Of a stretch of 64,000 nucleotides of DNA, positions 17,440 to 26,864 are shown piece after piece. The translations under genes and the position numbers were made by a program. The notes under the pieces are model-generated. The model saw nothing but the letters and a program-made list of their open reading frames with translations. It was not told the DNA's origin and did no database searches. The DNA is from Diaphorobacter caeni (GTDB taxonomy: Bacteria; Pseudomonadota; Gammaproteobacteria; Burkholderiales; Burkholderiaceae_C): positions 434,001-498,000 of the forward strand of contig NZ_JADKYZ010000002.1 of the NCBI RefSeq assembly GCF_015354245.1, read 5' to 3'. Every line of letters starts with the position of its first letter. Within the stretch, counting starts at the first letter, position 1.

Positions 17440-17504
17440 AAGGCACGGGCGGTCTCGGCTATTCTTCTCCCTTTGAATTGGAGAAGAGCCTCCAGGAGCG
17501 CAGC

Positions 17505-18509
17505 ATGAAGAACACCATTTACCCCATCAACTCACCACGCCGCCAGATCGCCATCGCCGCGCTCGCGCTGCTTGCAGGCGCCACCGCCATGCCGCAGGCA
17601 TTCGCGCAGACAGCAACCGGCAACTGGCCCGCCAAGCCCATCACCTTCGTCGTTCCGCAGGCCCCCGGCGGTGCCAACGACGTGATCGCGCGTGCGGTGG
17701 CACAGGGTCTTGAGAGCACGCTGGGCCAGCCCGTCATCGTCGACAACCGCCCCGGTGCCAACGGCAACCTCGGCACCAGCCAGGTCGCCCGCAGCACGCC
17801 CGACGGCCACACCTGGCTGGTCACCGCGCAGAGCGCCTACACCATCAACCCGGCGCTCTACAGCAGCATTCCGTTCGATCCGATCAAGGACTTCACGCCG
17901 GTCATGCAGCTCGCGGTCGCGCCCTATCTGCTGGTGGTGAACCCCAAGTTCCCCGCCAAGAATCTCGACGAACTCGTCGCCTACGCCAAGGCCCATCCAG
18001 GCAAGGTCGAATTCGCGTCGGCGGGCAACGGCACGCTGAACCACCTGCTCGGCGAAATGCTCAAGACGCAAAAGCGCGTCGACCTGCTGCACGTGCCCTA
18101 CAAGGGCGCATCCGCCGCCGCGACCGACGTGGTGGCAGGCCAGTTGCCAATGACCTTCGGCAGCTTCCCCGGCGTGATGCCCTTCGTCGCGAGCGGCAAG
18201 CTGCGCGTGCTCGGCGTGGCCGCAGACAAGCCCACCTCGCTCGCGCCCGAGATTCCGCCACTGGGCAAGGACCTCGCCGTGACCTCGTGGTACGGCCTCT
18301 TTGCACCCGCGGGCACGCCAGCGCCCATCGTCAACAAGGTCCACGACGCGGTCGCCAAGGTGCTCGCGACACCCGCGATGCAGGAGCGCCTCAAGGCACT
18401 GGGCGCGGAACCCGTAGCGTCCGATCCGGCAAGCTTCAAGGCCTCACTGCCCGCCGAGCTGGCCTACTGGAAAAAGGTCGTCAAGGATTCCGGCGCGCAT
18501 ATCGACTGA
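17505..18509 (+). CDS. Tripartite tricarboxylate transporter (Bug) substrate-binding protein
   Basis: Periplasmic receptor of the Bug/TctC family, 334 aa. A cleavable signal peptide occupies about residues 1-34 (ending QAFAQ). The mature part starts with the family pattern WPAKPITFVVPQAPGGANDVIAR and includes PVIVDNRPGANG, VPYKGASAAATDVVAGQ and the C-terminal AYWKKVVKDSG. Family members bind carboxylates or aromatic acids; the ligand here is unknown. No TctA/TctB permease gene is in the window, so it is an orphan receptor. CCAGGAG precedes ATG 17505. Confidence 0.93.
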   Translation: MKNTIYPINSPRRQIAIAALALLAGATAMPQAFAQTATGNWPAKPITFVVPQAPGGANDVIARAVAQGLESTLGQPVIVDNRPGANGNLGTSQVARSTPDGHTWLVTAQSAYTINPALYSSIPFDPIKDFTPVMQLAVAPYLLVVNPKFPAKNLDELVAYAKAHPGKVEFASAGNGTLNHLLGEMLKTQKRVDLLHVPYKGASAAATDVVAGQLPMTFGSFPGVMPFVASGKLRVLGVAADKPTSLAPEIPPLGKDLAVTSWYGLFAPAGTPAPIVNKVHDAVAKVLATPAMQERLKALGAEPVASDPASFKASLPAELAYWKKVVKDSGAHID

Positions 18510-18522
18510 CGCGCGCAACGCC

Positions 18523-19002
18523 TCAACCGCGCCGCGCCTTCTCCAGCACCGCGATATCGAGTTTCTTCATCGTCATCATCGCGTCGAACATCCGCTTGGC
18601 GGCGGCGCGGTCGGGGTCGGTGAAGGCTTCGAGCAGGATGCGCGGGGTGATCTGCCACGAGATGCCCCAGCGGTCGCGGCACCAGCCGCATTCGCTTTCC
18701 TCTCCCCCATTGCCGACGATGGCGTTCCACAGCCGGTCCGTCTCTTCCTGATTCTCGGTCGCGATCTGGAACGAGAACGACTCGTTGTGTTTGAAGTGCG
18801 GCCCGCCGTTCAGGCCCACGCAGGGAATGCCCGCGACGGTGAATTCAACGAGCAGCTCCTCGCCCTGCTCGCCGTCCGGATAGTCGCCGGGCGCCTGATG
18901 CACTCGGCCCACACTGCTGTCCGGGAAAGTCTGCGCATAGAACTTCGCGGCGTCGAGCGCGCTCTTCTCGTACCAGAGGCAGACCGTGTTCTTGCTGATC
19001 AT
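18523..19002 (-). CDS. VOC superfamily (PhnB-like) protein
   Basis: A 159-aa protein of the PhnB/3-demethylubiquinone-9 methyltransferase-like group of the vicinal-oxygen-chelate fold. Typical segments: CLWYEKSALDAAKFYAQTFPDSSVG, FTVAGIPCVGLNGGPHFKHNESFSF, and CGWCRDRWGISWQITPRIL with the paired beta-alpha-beta modules. The enzymatic activity of this group is generally unproven. ATG at 19002 has AGGAGA upstream. It is convergent with the preceding Bug receptor gene, only 13 bp away. Confidence 0.88.
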   Translation of the reverse strand: MISKNTVCLWYEKSALDAAKFYAQTFPDSSVGRVHQAPGDYPDGEQGEELLVEFTVAGIPCVGLNGGPHFKHNESFSFQIATENQEETDRLWNAIVGNGGEESECGWCRDRWGISWQITPRILLEAFTDPDRAAAKRMFDAMMTMKKLDIAVLEKARRG

Positions 19003-19223
19003 GTCCGAGTCTCCTGAACGTGTGAGGAAGCGGTCCATTCTCCCGAGATGAGCGAATCCTTCAAGCCGTAGACCGCGCATGCCCCATGGGCTCTTGCCGT
19101 GCGCCGGGGCCACATCGGCTTCATCTTGTCCAACCCATTGCATGCCGACACATCTTTGGCCGACATTCAACGGGTAATCCCTTGATCGCGAATGTCACGC
19201 CCTCGTCATACTGCGCGGGTCCA

Positions 19224-19239
19224 ATGTAATCGTTTACAT
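19224..19239. promoter_or_regulatory. LacI-family operator
   Basis: The near-palindrome ATGTAATCGTTTACAT is centred on CG and has 7 of 8 base pairs symmetric, which is the normal form of a LacI/PurR-type operator. It lies 35 bp upstream of the LacI-family gene. A weak promoter (TTGATC 19182, TCATAC 19206) lies just upstream, so the site could block transcription of the whole operon. Confidence 0.7.
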
Positions 19240-19274
19240 GATTTCAATGATGGATCGGAAGGCGAAGAAGCTCC

Positions 19275-20294
19275 ATGCGCATTCAGGACGTTGCTCAGGC
19301 TGCAGGCGTATCCGTCGCCACCGTGTCGCGCGCGCTCAACGAGCCCGGCAAGGTCGCGGCCGAAACGCGCACCCGCGTGGAGCAGGCTGCTTCCCGGCTC
19401 GGCTACACGCCCAACGCGAGCGCCCGCACGCTGCGCACCCAGCGCAGCAAGGTGATCGGCGTGGTGCTGCCCACGCTGCTCAATCCCGTGTTCGCCGAAT
19501 GCTTCGAGGGCATCGCATCGACCGCCGCCGCTGCGGGCTATGCGGTGCAGCCATTCACCACCGAATACCAGATCGGGCGTGAAAGCCGCGCAGTGAACTC
19601 ACTGCTCGCGGGCAATGCGGACGGGGTGATTCTGGTGGTCTCCAACCCTGCACGTTCAAGCGCGCTGCAGCGGCTGGTCGAGGCTCGCCTGCCCTACGTG
19701 CTGGCCTACAACCGGCACGCCAAACATCCCTGCGTCTCGGTCCACAACGAGGCTGCCGTGGCCGAGTTGATCGCGCATCTCGGCACGCTCGGCCATCAGC
19801 GCATCGCGATGGTCAGTGGCCAGCTGCAGGCCTCCGACCGTGCACGCCAGCGCCATCGCGGCTACCGACAAGGCATGCAACGCGCGGGGCTGCAGGAGAT
19901 GCCGCTGATCGAGGTGCCGTTCGTCGAAACCGCCGTGCAGGAGCTCGCATCGCTGCTGCGCCGGCAAAGCGCAGCCGAGCGCCCCACGGCGCTGGTCAGC
20001 TCCAACGACCTGCTCGCGATCCGCTGCATCCGTGCGGCGCATCTCGCCGGTCTGCGCGTGCCCCAGGAGCTCAGCGTGACCGGTTTTGACGGCATCGCGC
20101 TTGGCGAAGACCTGACGCCGATGCTCAGCACCATCGTGCAGCCGAACGCCGAAATCGGCCAGCGCAGCGTGGAGCTTCTAGTGCGCTCCATGGCGGCCGA
20201 TGCGCCGTTGTCGGCCGCATCCAGCATCACGCTCGCGCACCGCTTTCGAGCGGGTGAATCGTGTGCGGCGGCGCGCCGGACACCATCCGTTTGA
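19275..20294 (+). CDS. LacI family transcriptional regulator
   Basis: A 339-aa repressor. Residues 1-22 form the HTH (IQDVAQAAGVSVATVSRALN) followed by the hinge helix TPNASARTLRT. From about residue 60 there is a periplasmic-binding-protein-like effector domain (VIGVVLPTLLNPVFAECFEGI) with VTGFDGIALGEDLTPMLSTI near the end. The effector ligand is unknown. It is the first gene of an apparent six-gene transport operon: the SBP gene starts 52 bp after it, and no second operator is seen there, so one operator may control regulator and transporter together. Confidence 0.93.
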   Translation: MRIQDVAQAAGVSVATVSRALNEPGKVAAETRTRVEQAASRLGYTPNASARTLRTQRSKVIGVVLPTLLNPVFAECFEGIASTAAAAGYAVQPFTTEYQIGRESRAVNSLLAGNADGVILVVSNPARSSALQRLVEARLPYVLAYNRHAKHPCVSVHNEAAVAELIAHLGTLGHQRIAMVSGQLQASDRARQRHRGYRQGMQRAGLQEMPLIEVPFVETAVQELASLLRRQSAAERPTALVSSNDLLAIRCIRAAHLAGLRVPQELSVTGFDGIALGEDLTPMLSTIVQPNAEIGQRSVELLVRSMAADAPLSAASSITLAHRFRAGESCAAARRTPSV

Positions 20295-20346
20295 TCCGTT
20301 CTTTCATCCACACACTTTCCCAAACCACACCAGAGGGCACCACTCC

Positions 20347-21357
20347 ATGAAACACCGCATCCAGCAACTCACGCGCGTCACCGCGCTGGCACTCGGTCTC
20401 GTCGCTAGCAGCGCGTTCGCGCAGACCGCCATCTGCTACAACTGCCCGACTGAATGGGCCGACTGGGGCACGCAGATCAAGGCCATCAAAGCCAAGACCG
20501 GCGTGACCGTTCCGCCCGACAACAAGAATTCCGGTCAGTCGCTGGCCCAGCTCGTCGCCGAAAAGGCCAGCCCCGTGGCGGACATGACCTACGTGGGCGT
20601 GACCTTCGCCTACCAGGCGATGAAGGACGGCGTGGTCCAGCCTTACAAGCCCGCGCAGTTCGCCGACATTCCCGATGGCCTCAAGGACCCGGCGGGCCAC
20701 TGGTTCGCGATCCACTCCGGCACGATGGGGTTCATGGTCAACGTCGATGCGCTCGGCGGCAAGCCCGTGCCCAAGTCGTGGGCCGATCTGCTCAAGCCCG
20801 ACTACAAGGGCCTCATCGGTTACCTCGATCCGGCATCGGCCTTCGTCGGCTACGTGGGAGCGGTCGCCGTCAACCAGGCGCGCGGCGGCACGCTCGAGAA
20901 CTTCGGTCCCGGCATCGACTACTTCAAGCAGCTCAAGAAGAACGACCCGATCGTTCCGAAACAGACCGCCTACGCGCGCGTGCTCTCGGGCGAAATCGCC
21001 ATCCTGCTCGACTACGACTTCAACGCCTACCGTGCCAAGTACAAGGACAAGGCCAACGTCGAATTCGTGATCCCCGCGGAAGGCTCGGTGGTCGTCCCCT
21101 ACGTGATGAGTCTGGTGAACAAGGCGCCGCACGCGGCGGACGCGAAAAAGGTGCTGGACTTCGTGCTCTCCGACGAAGGCCAGACCATCTGGGCGAACGC
21201 CTATCTGCGCCCGGTGCGCAACATCGCGATGCCCAAGGACATTCAGGCCCGCTTCCTGCCCGCGAGCGAATACGCGCGCGCCAAGACCGTGGACTACGGC
21301 AAGATGGCCACCGCTCAGAAAGCGTTTTCCGATCGCTATCTGAAAGACGTCCAGTAA
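20347..21357 (+). CDS. ABC transporter periplasmic substrate-binding protein
   Basis: A 336-aa extracellular solute-binding protein with a Sec signal peptide (about residues 1-25, ending SSAFA). The mature protein belongs to the iron/polyamine/phosphonate-type cluster (class II binding fold): VADMTYVGVTFAYQAMKDGVV, GHWFAIHSGTMGFMVNVDAL and a DLLKPDYKGLIGYLDP segment typical of that group. The mature N-terminus contains a close cysteine pair, ICYNCP. The substrate is not readable, but the terminal phosphodiesterase gene suggests an organophosphate such as a phosphodiester or phosphonate. Confidence 0.88.
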   Translation: MKHRIQQLTRVTALALGLVASSAFAQTAICYNCPTEWADWGTQIKAIKAKTGVTVPPDNKNSGQSLAQLVAEKASPVADMTYVGVTFAYQAMKDGVVQPYKPAQFADIPDGLKDPAGHWFAIHSGTMGFMVNVDALGGKPVPKSWADLLKPDYKGLIGYLDPASAFVGYVGAVAVNQARGGTLENFGPGIDYFKQLKKNDPIVPKQTAYARVLSGEIAILLDYDFNAYRAKYKDKANVEFVIPAEGSVVVPYVMSLVNKAPHAADAKKVLDFVLSDEGQTIWANAYLRPVRNIAMPKDIQARFLPASEYARAKTVDYGKMATAQKAFSDRYLKDVQ

Positions 21358-21375
21358 GGACGGCACTGCAGTTTC

Positions 21376-22191
21376 ATGCCATCCGGATTCCGTCCCTCAC
21401 GCACGCTGCTGGCCGCCTGCGCGGCCCCGGCTGCGGCGTTCTTCGCGGCGTTCTGGCTGCTGCCGGTGGTGCGACTGCTCGCACTGCCTGCAGAAAAAGG
21501 CCTCGCCAGTTATTTCGTCGTTCTCACCAACGGCCGTTACCTGCAGAGTCTGCTGCAGACGCTCGGCCTGTCGCTCGCCGTCACCCTCGCCACGCTGGTG
21601 ATCGGCGCGCTCGTGGGCATCACGCTCGCGCGCCAGCGCTTTCGCGGCAGGCAGCTGCTGCTGTCGCTGCTCACGCTGCCACTGTCGTTTCCCGGCGTGA
21701 TCATCGGCTTCTTCATGATATTGCTGGGCGGCAGGCAAGGCGTGCTCGCCGACATCACCCACTCGCTGGGCTGGGGCCGCGTCACCTTCGCTTATGGACT
21801 GCTCGGGCTGTTCCTCGCGTATTTGTACTTTTCGCTTCCGCGCGCCATCGCCACCTATACCGCAGCGGCCGAGGCCATGGACGCCCAGCTTGAAGAGGCC
21901 GCGCGCTCCATGGGCGCATCGCGCTGGAACGTGGCGCGCGACGTGTGGATTCCCGAACTCGCGCCCACCACGCTCGCCTGCGGCGCCATCGTGTTCGCCA
22001 CCGCCATGGGCGCGTTCGGCACGGCGTTCACGCTGTCCGCCAAGTTCGAGGTGCTGCCGATCACCATCTACAACGAGTTCACCAACTACGCCAACTTCGC
22101 GCTCGCGGCCAGCCTGTCGATCGCGCTCGGCGTGATCACCTGGGCCGTGCTGTGGATCTCGCGTCGCGTCTCCGGCAGCGCCGCCATCTGA
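21376..22191 (+). CDS. ABC transporter permease
   Basis: A 271-aa inner-membrane permease with about six transmembrane helices. The cytoplasmic EAA loop is visible as LEEAARSMGASRWNVARDVWIPELAPTT (near residues 170-200), which contacts the ATPase. It starts 18 bp after the SBP gene and precedes a second permease, so the two probably form the heterodimeric channel. Confidence 0.92.
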   Translation: MPSGFRPSRTLLAACAAPAAAFFAAFWLLPVVRLLALPAEKGLASYFVVLTNGRYLQSLLQTLGLSLAVTLATLVIGALVGITLARQRFRGRQLLLSLLTLPLSFPGVIIGFFMILLGGRQGVLADITHSLGWGRVTFAYGLLGLFLAYLYFSLPRAIATYTAAAEAMDAQLEEAARSMGASRWNVARDVWIPELAPTTLACGAIVFATAMGAFGTAFTLSAKFEVLPITIYNEFTNYANFALAASLSIALGVITWAVLWISRRVSGSAAI

Positions 22192-22207
22192 AGGGGCCAC
22201 GTCCATC

Positions 22208-23005
22208 ATGAGAAATGCAAGACAAGCCCCGCTTTCACTGATGCTGCTGACCGCGCTGGTCGCAGTGTTCATGCTCGCCCCCATCGCCCTGTCGGTGATG
22301 GCCGGCCTCGTCAACAACTACAGCGCCGGTCTCAAGAGCGGTCTCACCATGCGCTGGCTGTTCGAGGTCTGGGACACCTACGGCAACACCGTCGCCTGGT
22401 CGCTCGCGATTGCGGCGATGTGCGTCGTCGGCAACCTGCTGATCGGCGTGCCCTGCGCCTACATGCTGGCGCGCACCCAGTCGCGCTGGGCGCGGCTGTT
22501 CGAGGAGCTGCTCACGCTGCCGGTGGCCGTACCGGGTCTGGCGAGCGCGCTCGCGCTGATTCTCGCCTACGGCACGCTGCAGGGCTTTCGCCAGAGCTTC
22601 GCGTTCATCCTCGTCGGGCACATGGTGTTCACGCTGCCTTTCATGGTGCGCACCGTGTCGTCGGCGCTGCAAAAGCACGAACTGCTCGCGCTCGAAGAAG
22701 CTGCACGTTCGCTCGGCGCGAGTTTTTCCCAGCGCTTTCTCGGCGTGCTCGTGCCCGCAGTGCTTCCCGCCATCATCGCCGGCAGCCTGATGGTGTTCAC
22801 GCTCTCCGTCGGCGAATTCAACCTCACATGGATGCTTCACACGCCGCTCACGCGCACCCTGCCCGTGGGTCTGGCGGACAGCTACGCATCCATGCGCATC
22901 GAGATCGGATCGGCCTACACGCTGGTCTTTCTGGTGGTGATCCTGCCGGTGCTCTGGGCACTGCAGACCATCGGCACCCTGATCGGAAAACATCATGGAA
23001 ATTGA
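22208..23005 (+). CDS. ABC transporter permease
   Basis: A 265-aa partner permease with six predicted transmembrane helices. The EAA loop is ALEEAARSLGASFSQRFLGVLVPAVLP (about residues 160-186). The gene follows the first permease by 16 bp and overlaps the start of the ATPase gene by 11 bp, indicating coupled translation. Confidence 0.92.
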   Translation: MRNARQAPLSLMLLTALVAVFMLAPIALSVMAGLVNNYSAGLKSGLTMRWLFEVWDTYGNTVAWSLAIAAMCVVGNLLIGVPCAYMLARTQSRWARLFEELLTLPVAVPGLASALALILAYGTLQGFRQSFAFILVGHMVFTLPFMVRTVSSALQKHELLALEEAARSLGASFSQRFLGVLVPAVLPAIIAGSLMVFTLSVGEFNLTWMLHTPLTRTLPVGLADSYASMRIEIGSAYTLVFLVVILPVLWALQTIGTLIGKHHGN

Positions 23006-24056
23006 ACGCACGCGCATCGACATCATCGACTGCGCCAAAACCTACGCCGACGGAACACGCGGCCTGCAACCCACCACGCTGACCGTGGAGCCCGGCGAAG
23101 TGCTCGCGCTGCTTGGCCCCTCGGGCTGCGGCAAGACCACGCTCCTGCGTCTGATCGCCGGACTCGAATCGCCCGATGCGGGGAGCGTCATCCGCTTCGG
23201 CGCGACCGACGTGACGCACACGCCGATCGAGCACCGCAACGTCGGCATGGTGTTCCAGCACTACGCGCTGTTCCCGCAGATGACGGTGCAGGCCAACATC
23301 GGCTACGGCCTCAAGATCCGGGGAACGCCGGAAGCAGAACGCCAGCGCATCGTCGGTGAACTCGTCGACCTCGTGCGCCTGAACGGCCTTGAAAAGAAGC
23401 GCCCCGCCGAGCTCTCGGGCGGCCAGCGCCAGCGCGTGGCTCTCGCGCGCGCCGTGGCCGCCAAGCCGCGCGTGCTGCTGCTGGACGAGCCACTCACCGC
23501 GCTGGACGCCAAGCTCAAGGAATCGCTGCGCGACGAGCTCGCCGAGCTGCTGCGCCGCCTGCACATCACGGCCGTGCATGTCACCCACGATCAACAGGAA
23601 GCGCTCGCGATCGCCGACCGACTCGCTGTGATGCGCGCGGGCCGCATCGTGCAGATCGGCGATGGCGAATCGCTGTACCGCACGCCGACGCACCCCTTCG
23701 TCGCCTCTTTCCTCGGCCGGGTCAACAAGCTCGCCAGCAACGACGGCGGCCTGCTGGAGCTCGGCGGCATCACGCTCGCCGGCCCTGCAGCCCACACGAC
23801 ACATGCGGCACGGGCATCGGTTCTCGTGCGCCCCGAGGACATCCAGATCGGCCAGGCCGAATCCGGCTGGGGTCGCGCCGAGGTGCTGCGCAGAAATTTT
23901 CTCGGCGACCGCATACAGCTCACGCTGAACGTCGCCGGACAGGGCACACTGCTGGCTGACGTGAGTCGCGATCACGCGGCGCGCGAAGGCGAGATGGTCG
24001 GCATCCGCATCGCGCCCCAACACCTGATGCACATGATGGAGGACGAAGCGCCATGA
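22995..24056 (+). CDS. ABC transporter ATP-binding protein
   Basis: The 353-aa ATPase of the importer. Walker A GPSGCGKTTLL (residues ~36-46), Q-loop in VFQHYALFPQMTV, signature LSGGQRQRVALARAV, Walker B VLLLDEPLTALD and switch HVTHDQQEALAIAD are all intact. Residues ~270-350 form a TOBE-type regulatory domain (SVLVRPEDIQIG). This is the PotA/UgpC/FbpC-like class with a C-terminal domain. The stop codon overlaps the next gene's ATG (ATGA). Confidence 0.94.
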   Translation: MEIERTRIDIIDCAKTYADGTRGLQPTTLTVEPGEVLALLGPSGCGKTTLLRLIAGLESPDAGSVIRFGATDVTHTPIEHRNVGMVFQHYALFPQMTVQANIGYGLKIRGTPEAERQRIVGELVDLVRLNGLEKKRPAELSGGQRQRVALARAVAAKPRVLLLDEPLTALDAKLKESLRDELAELLRRLHITAVHVTHDQQEALAIADRLAVMRAGRIVQIGDGESLYRTPTHPFVASFLGRVNKLASNDGGLLELGGITLAGPAAHTTHAARASVLVRPEDIQIGQAESGWGRAEVLRRNFLGDRIQLTLNVAGQGTLLADVSRDHAAREGEMVGIRIAPQHLMHMMEDEAP

Positions 24057-24901
24057 ACACCAGAAGCAATGACGGGATGACCCTGCTGCTGCAGCTCTCC
24101 GACCCGCACATCCGCGAGCCGGGCAAGCTCGCCTACGGCCGCATCAACACCGCGCCCTACCTCGCGCAGGCCGTGCAGACCATCCTGCACCAGCCCCAGC
24201 GCCCCGATGCCATCGTCATCACCGGCGACCTCACGGACTTCGGCCGCGCCGCCGAATACGAGCACCTGCAATCACTGCTCGCGCCGCTCGGCGATGTGCC
24301 GCTCTATCTGCTGCCCGGCAACCACGACGACCGCCAGCAACTGCGCGCGAGCTTTCCGACGCATGCGTACCTCGGCACCGACGGATTCGTGCAATACAGC
24401 GTGCCCGTCGGGGCGCTGCAGCTCATCACGCTCGACACCGTCACCCCCGGCGAGAGCCACGGCACGCTGTGCAGCCAACGCCTCGCATGGCTCGAAGCGG
24501 AACTGGAAAAGCAACGCCACAGGCCCGTGGTGATCGCCATGCACCACCCGCCCTTCCAGACCCTGATCGGCCACATGGACAAGATCGGCCTGCTCACCGG
24601 AGCCGCCGAACTCGAGGCCATCGTCGCCCGTTTCCCTAACGTGGAGCGCGTGATCTGCGGGCATCTGCACCGCAGCATCCAGGTGCGCTTCGGCGGCACC
24701 ATCGCATCCACTGTGCCGTCACCGGCGCATCAGGTGTGCCTCGATCTGGCCCCCAACGCCGCCTCGGCCTGGACGCTGGAACCACCGTCCTACGCCCTGC
24801 ATGCACTGCCCCAAGGCGGCCGTCTGGTATCGCATCTCGCGGCCAGCGGCGCGTTCGAGGGGCCGTTTCCGTTTCATGAAGGGGGCAAGCTGATCGACTG
24901 A
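24053..24901 (+). CDS. Metallophosphoesterase, GpdQ/CpdA-like phosphodiesterase
   Basis: A 282-aa cytoplasmic binuclear metallophosphoesterase. All five metal-ligand blocks are present: LSDPHI, ITGDLTDFG, PGNHDD, AMHHPPF and CGHLHR. The order and spacing fit class III cyclic nucleotide/glycerophosphodiesterases such as GpdQ. Its start overlaps the ATPase stop by 4 bp, so it belongs to the importer operon and probably hydrolyses the imported phosphodiester inside the cell (inference). It is convergent with the next gene, with stop codons 2 bp apart. Confidence 0.88.
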   Translation: MNTRSNDGMTLLLQLSDPHIREPGKLAYGRINTAPYLAQAVQTILHQPQRPDAIVITGDLTDFGRAAEYEHLQSLLAPLGDVPLYLLPGNHDDRQQLRASFPTHAYLGTDGFVQYSVPVGALQLITLDTVTPGESHGTLCSQRLAWLEAELEKQRHRPVVIAMHHPPFQTLIGHMDKIGLLTGAAELEAIVARFPNVERVICGHLHRSIQVRFGGTIASTVPSPAHQVCLDLAPNAASAWTLEPPSYALHALPQGGRLVSHLAASGAFEGPFPFHEGGKLID

Positions 24902-24903
24902 GG

Positions 24904-25962
24904 TCAGCTTGTCAGCATCGCCAACGCCCGCTGCCTGAAACTGTCGTCCTTGAGTGCCGCCAGATCCGGCTGGGCCCGGATGTTGCCCATGCGCAGATGC
25001 CAGTCGATCAGCTCATCGAGGCCGACATAGGAAGGCGCGGCATCGGCGGGAAAGTCCAGCATGGGGGTCTCGGACACCACCTCCATGTTGTACTTCTTGA
25101 GGATCGTGAGAAGCTCGGCCTTGCCGCTGCCGCCGTCGATGAACGCGTTGCGATAGTCGCGCAGCGCGCGCAGGTAAGCCACCATGTAACGGGTGCCCGC
25201 TTCGGGATTGCGGCGCGTGAGGCTGGCCGCATAGACCAGATAGCCGTTTGGAAAATTGGGTTTGAACTGATCCATCGACATCACGCGCACGCCGTTGATG
25301 CGCTTGAGCACCTGCGTGGCGTGCGGCTCGTTGATGCAGCCACCGTCGATGGATTTGTTGCCCATGCCCGCAACGACATTGGGCAAACCCAATTGCACGA
25401 TCTCGAAAGATTTCTCGCTCACTCCATGCTTGCGCGCCAGCTCCGACACGAACCAGCTGCTGGGTGCGGCAAGGCCGGAGGCGATCTTCATGCCTTTGAT
25501 GTCAGCGGGCGTCTTGTAGCGCCCCGACTCCACCAGATCCCGGCGCAGCACCAGGCTGATCGAGCCATGGCCCGGCGAGTGCTGCCCCGCGCTGGCGACG
25601 ATCGTGAGGTCGATGTTGCGCTGGCGCGAGTTGAAGATCATGGGGTTCGGCCCGCTGGCCAACACGTCGAGCGCTCCGATGGCAAGCGCCTGCGCGGCGT
25701 CTCCCGAACCCGGGAAGGCCCGCACTTCGACGTCCAGCCCCTCGGCACGGAAGTAGCCTTTCTCGACGGCGATCAGCGAGACGGCATCAAACATCGCGGC
25801 AATGATGCCCACGCGCAGTTTGACGGGTGGATTCATCGGCGTGCGCGCCGGTGCCTTCTGTGCAAAGACCGATTGTGGAATGCCCGATGCGATGGGAACG
25901 AGCACGGCGCCAGCCGAGGCCGCAAGAAGGCTTCGGCGAGAGAGGTGAATCTGTTGAGACAT
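24904..25962 (-). CDS. NitT/TauT-type ABC transporter substrate-binding protein
   Basis: A 352-aa periplasmic protein with an N-terminal LSRRSLLAASAGAVL segment, a likely Tat-type or Tat-like signal with cleavage near residue 34 (VFAQK). The mature part has the NMT1/SsuA-like fold: VGIIAAMFDAVSLIAVEKGYFRAEGLDVEVR, GALDVLASGPNPMIFN and INEPHATQVLKRI. Family members bind nitrate, taurine, alkanesulfonates, thiamine precursors or aromatic acids. The ligand here cannot be assigned. It is the last gene of the ATPase-permease-SBP operon. Confidence 0.9.
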   Translation of the reverse strand: MSQQIHLSRRSLLAASAGAVLVPIASGIPQSVFAQKAPARTPMNPPVKLRVGIIAAMFDAVSLIAVEKGYFRAEGLDVEVRAFPGSGDAAQALAIGALDVLASGPNPMIFNSRQRNIDLTIVASAGQHSPGHGSISLVLRRDLVESGRYKTPADIKGMKIASGLAAPSSWFVSELARKHGVSEKSFEIVQLGLPNVVAGMGNKSIDGGCINEPHATQVLKRINGVRVMSMDQFKPNFPNGYLVYAASLTRRNPEAGTRYMVAYLRALRDYRNAFIDGGSGKAELLTILKKYNMEVVSETPMLDFPADAAPSYVGLDELIDWHLRMGNIRAQPDLAALKDDSFRQRALAMLTS

Positions 25963-25997
25963 GGTGAATGGCTTTCTGAAGTGCAATGCGGATCCGC

Positions 25998-26864
25998 TCA
26001 GCTGCGGGACTTCCATGGCAACAGACGACGCTCGATGGCATCCAGCAGCGCGAAGGAGCACATCCCCACGATCGATATGACGATGAGGCCGACATACATG
26101 TCCTCCACCGTCAGCAGCTGCCATGCACGCCAGATCACGAAGCCGATGCCCGATTGGCTCGACACCATCTCGGCCGTCACCAGCAGCAGAAGCGCCGAAC
26201 CCCATCCCAGCCGCAGACCGGCGAAGATCACCGGCAGCGCACCCGGCAATGCGATGGTCAGATAGCGGTTCAGACGACCGGCGCGAAAGTTCTGGCCCAC
26301 ATCCAGATAGATCTTGTCGATGTTGGCCACGCCGGCCGACGTGGCGATCAGGACCTGGAAGAACACGCCGACGGCGATGATGGCCCACTTCGATTCCTCA
26401 CCGATGCCGAAGATCAGCATCAGCAGCGGCAGGATCGCCACTTTGGGAATGGGAAACAGCGCGCCCACCACGGGCTGCAAGGCAGCACGCACGATGGGAA
26501 CCAGCCCCATGACCGCGCCGAGCATCACCGCAGGAATGGCCCCGAACAGAAATCCGATCAGCGCACGCGAGAGACTGACCAGCAGGTGATGACCGAGCGA
26601 CTGATCCCATTGCGCGGAAAACGTCATCGCGTAGAAGGTCTGAACGATCTGCGAAGGCGCCGGGAAGAAGCGCACGTCAAGTGCGCCGCTGCGTACGGCC
26701 AGCTCCCACAGCGCCAACAGCGCAAGCGGCGCGACGATGGCGGCGATGCGCTCCTTGGCACGCGGAGAAACAAGGCCCACATCGCGCAGCGGGGTCGGCG
26801 CACGGTATTCAATGGACGGAGCCGAACCCTGTTGTTCGACATTCGAAATGGCGGTAGCAGTCAT
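25998..26864 (-). CDS. NitT/TauT-type ABC transporter permease
   Basis: A 288-aa permease with six hydrophobic helices and the subfamily segment FPIPKVAILPLLMLIFGIGEESKW, plus RAGRLNRYLTIALPGALPVIFAGLR as the EAA loop. ATG at 26864 is preceded by AAGGAGA at 7-nt spacing and overlaps the stop codon of the ATPase gene (ATGA). Confidence 0.93.
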   Translation of the reverse strand: MTATAISNVEQQGSAPSIEYRAPTPLRDVGLVSPRAKERIAAIVAPLALLALWELAVRSGALDVRFFPAPSQIVQTFYAMTFSAQWDQSLGHHLLVSLSRALIGFLFGAIPAVMLGAVMGLVPIVRAALQPVVGALFPIPKVAILPLLMLIFGIGEESKWAIIAVGVFFQVLIATSAGVANIDKIYLDVGQNFRAGRLNRYLTIALPGALPVIFAGLRLGWGSALLLLVTAEMVSSQSGIGFVIWRAWQLLTVEDMYVGLIVISIVGMCSFALLDAIERRLLPWKSRS

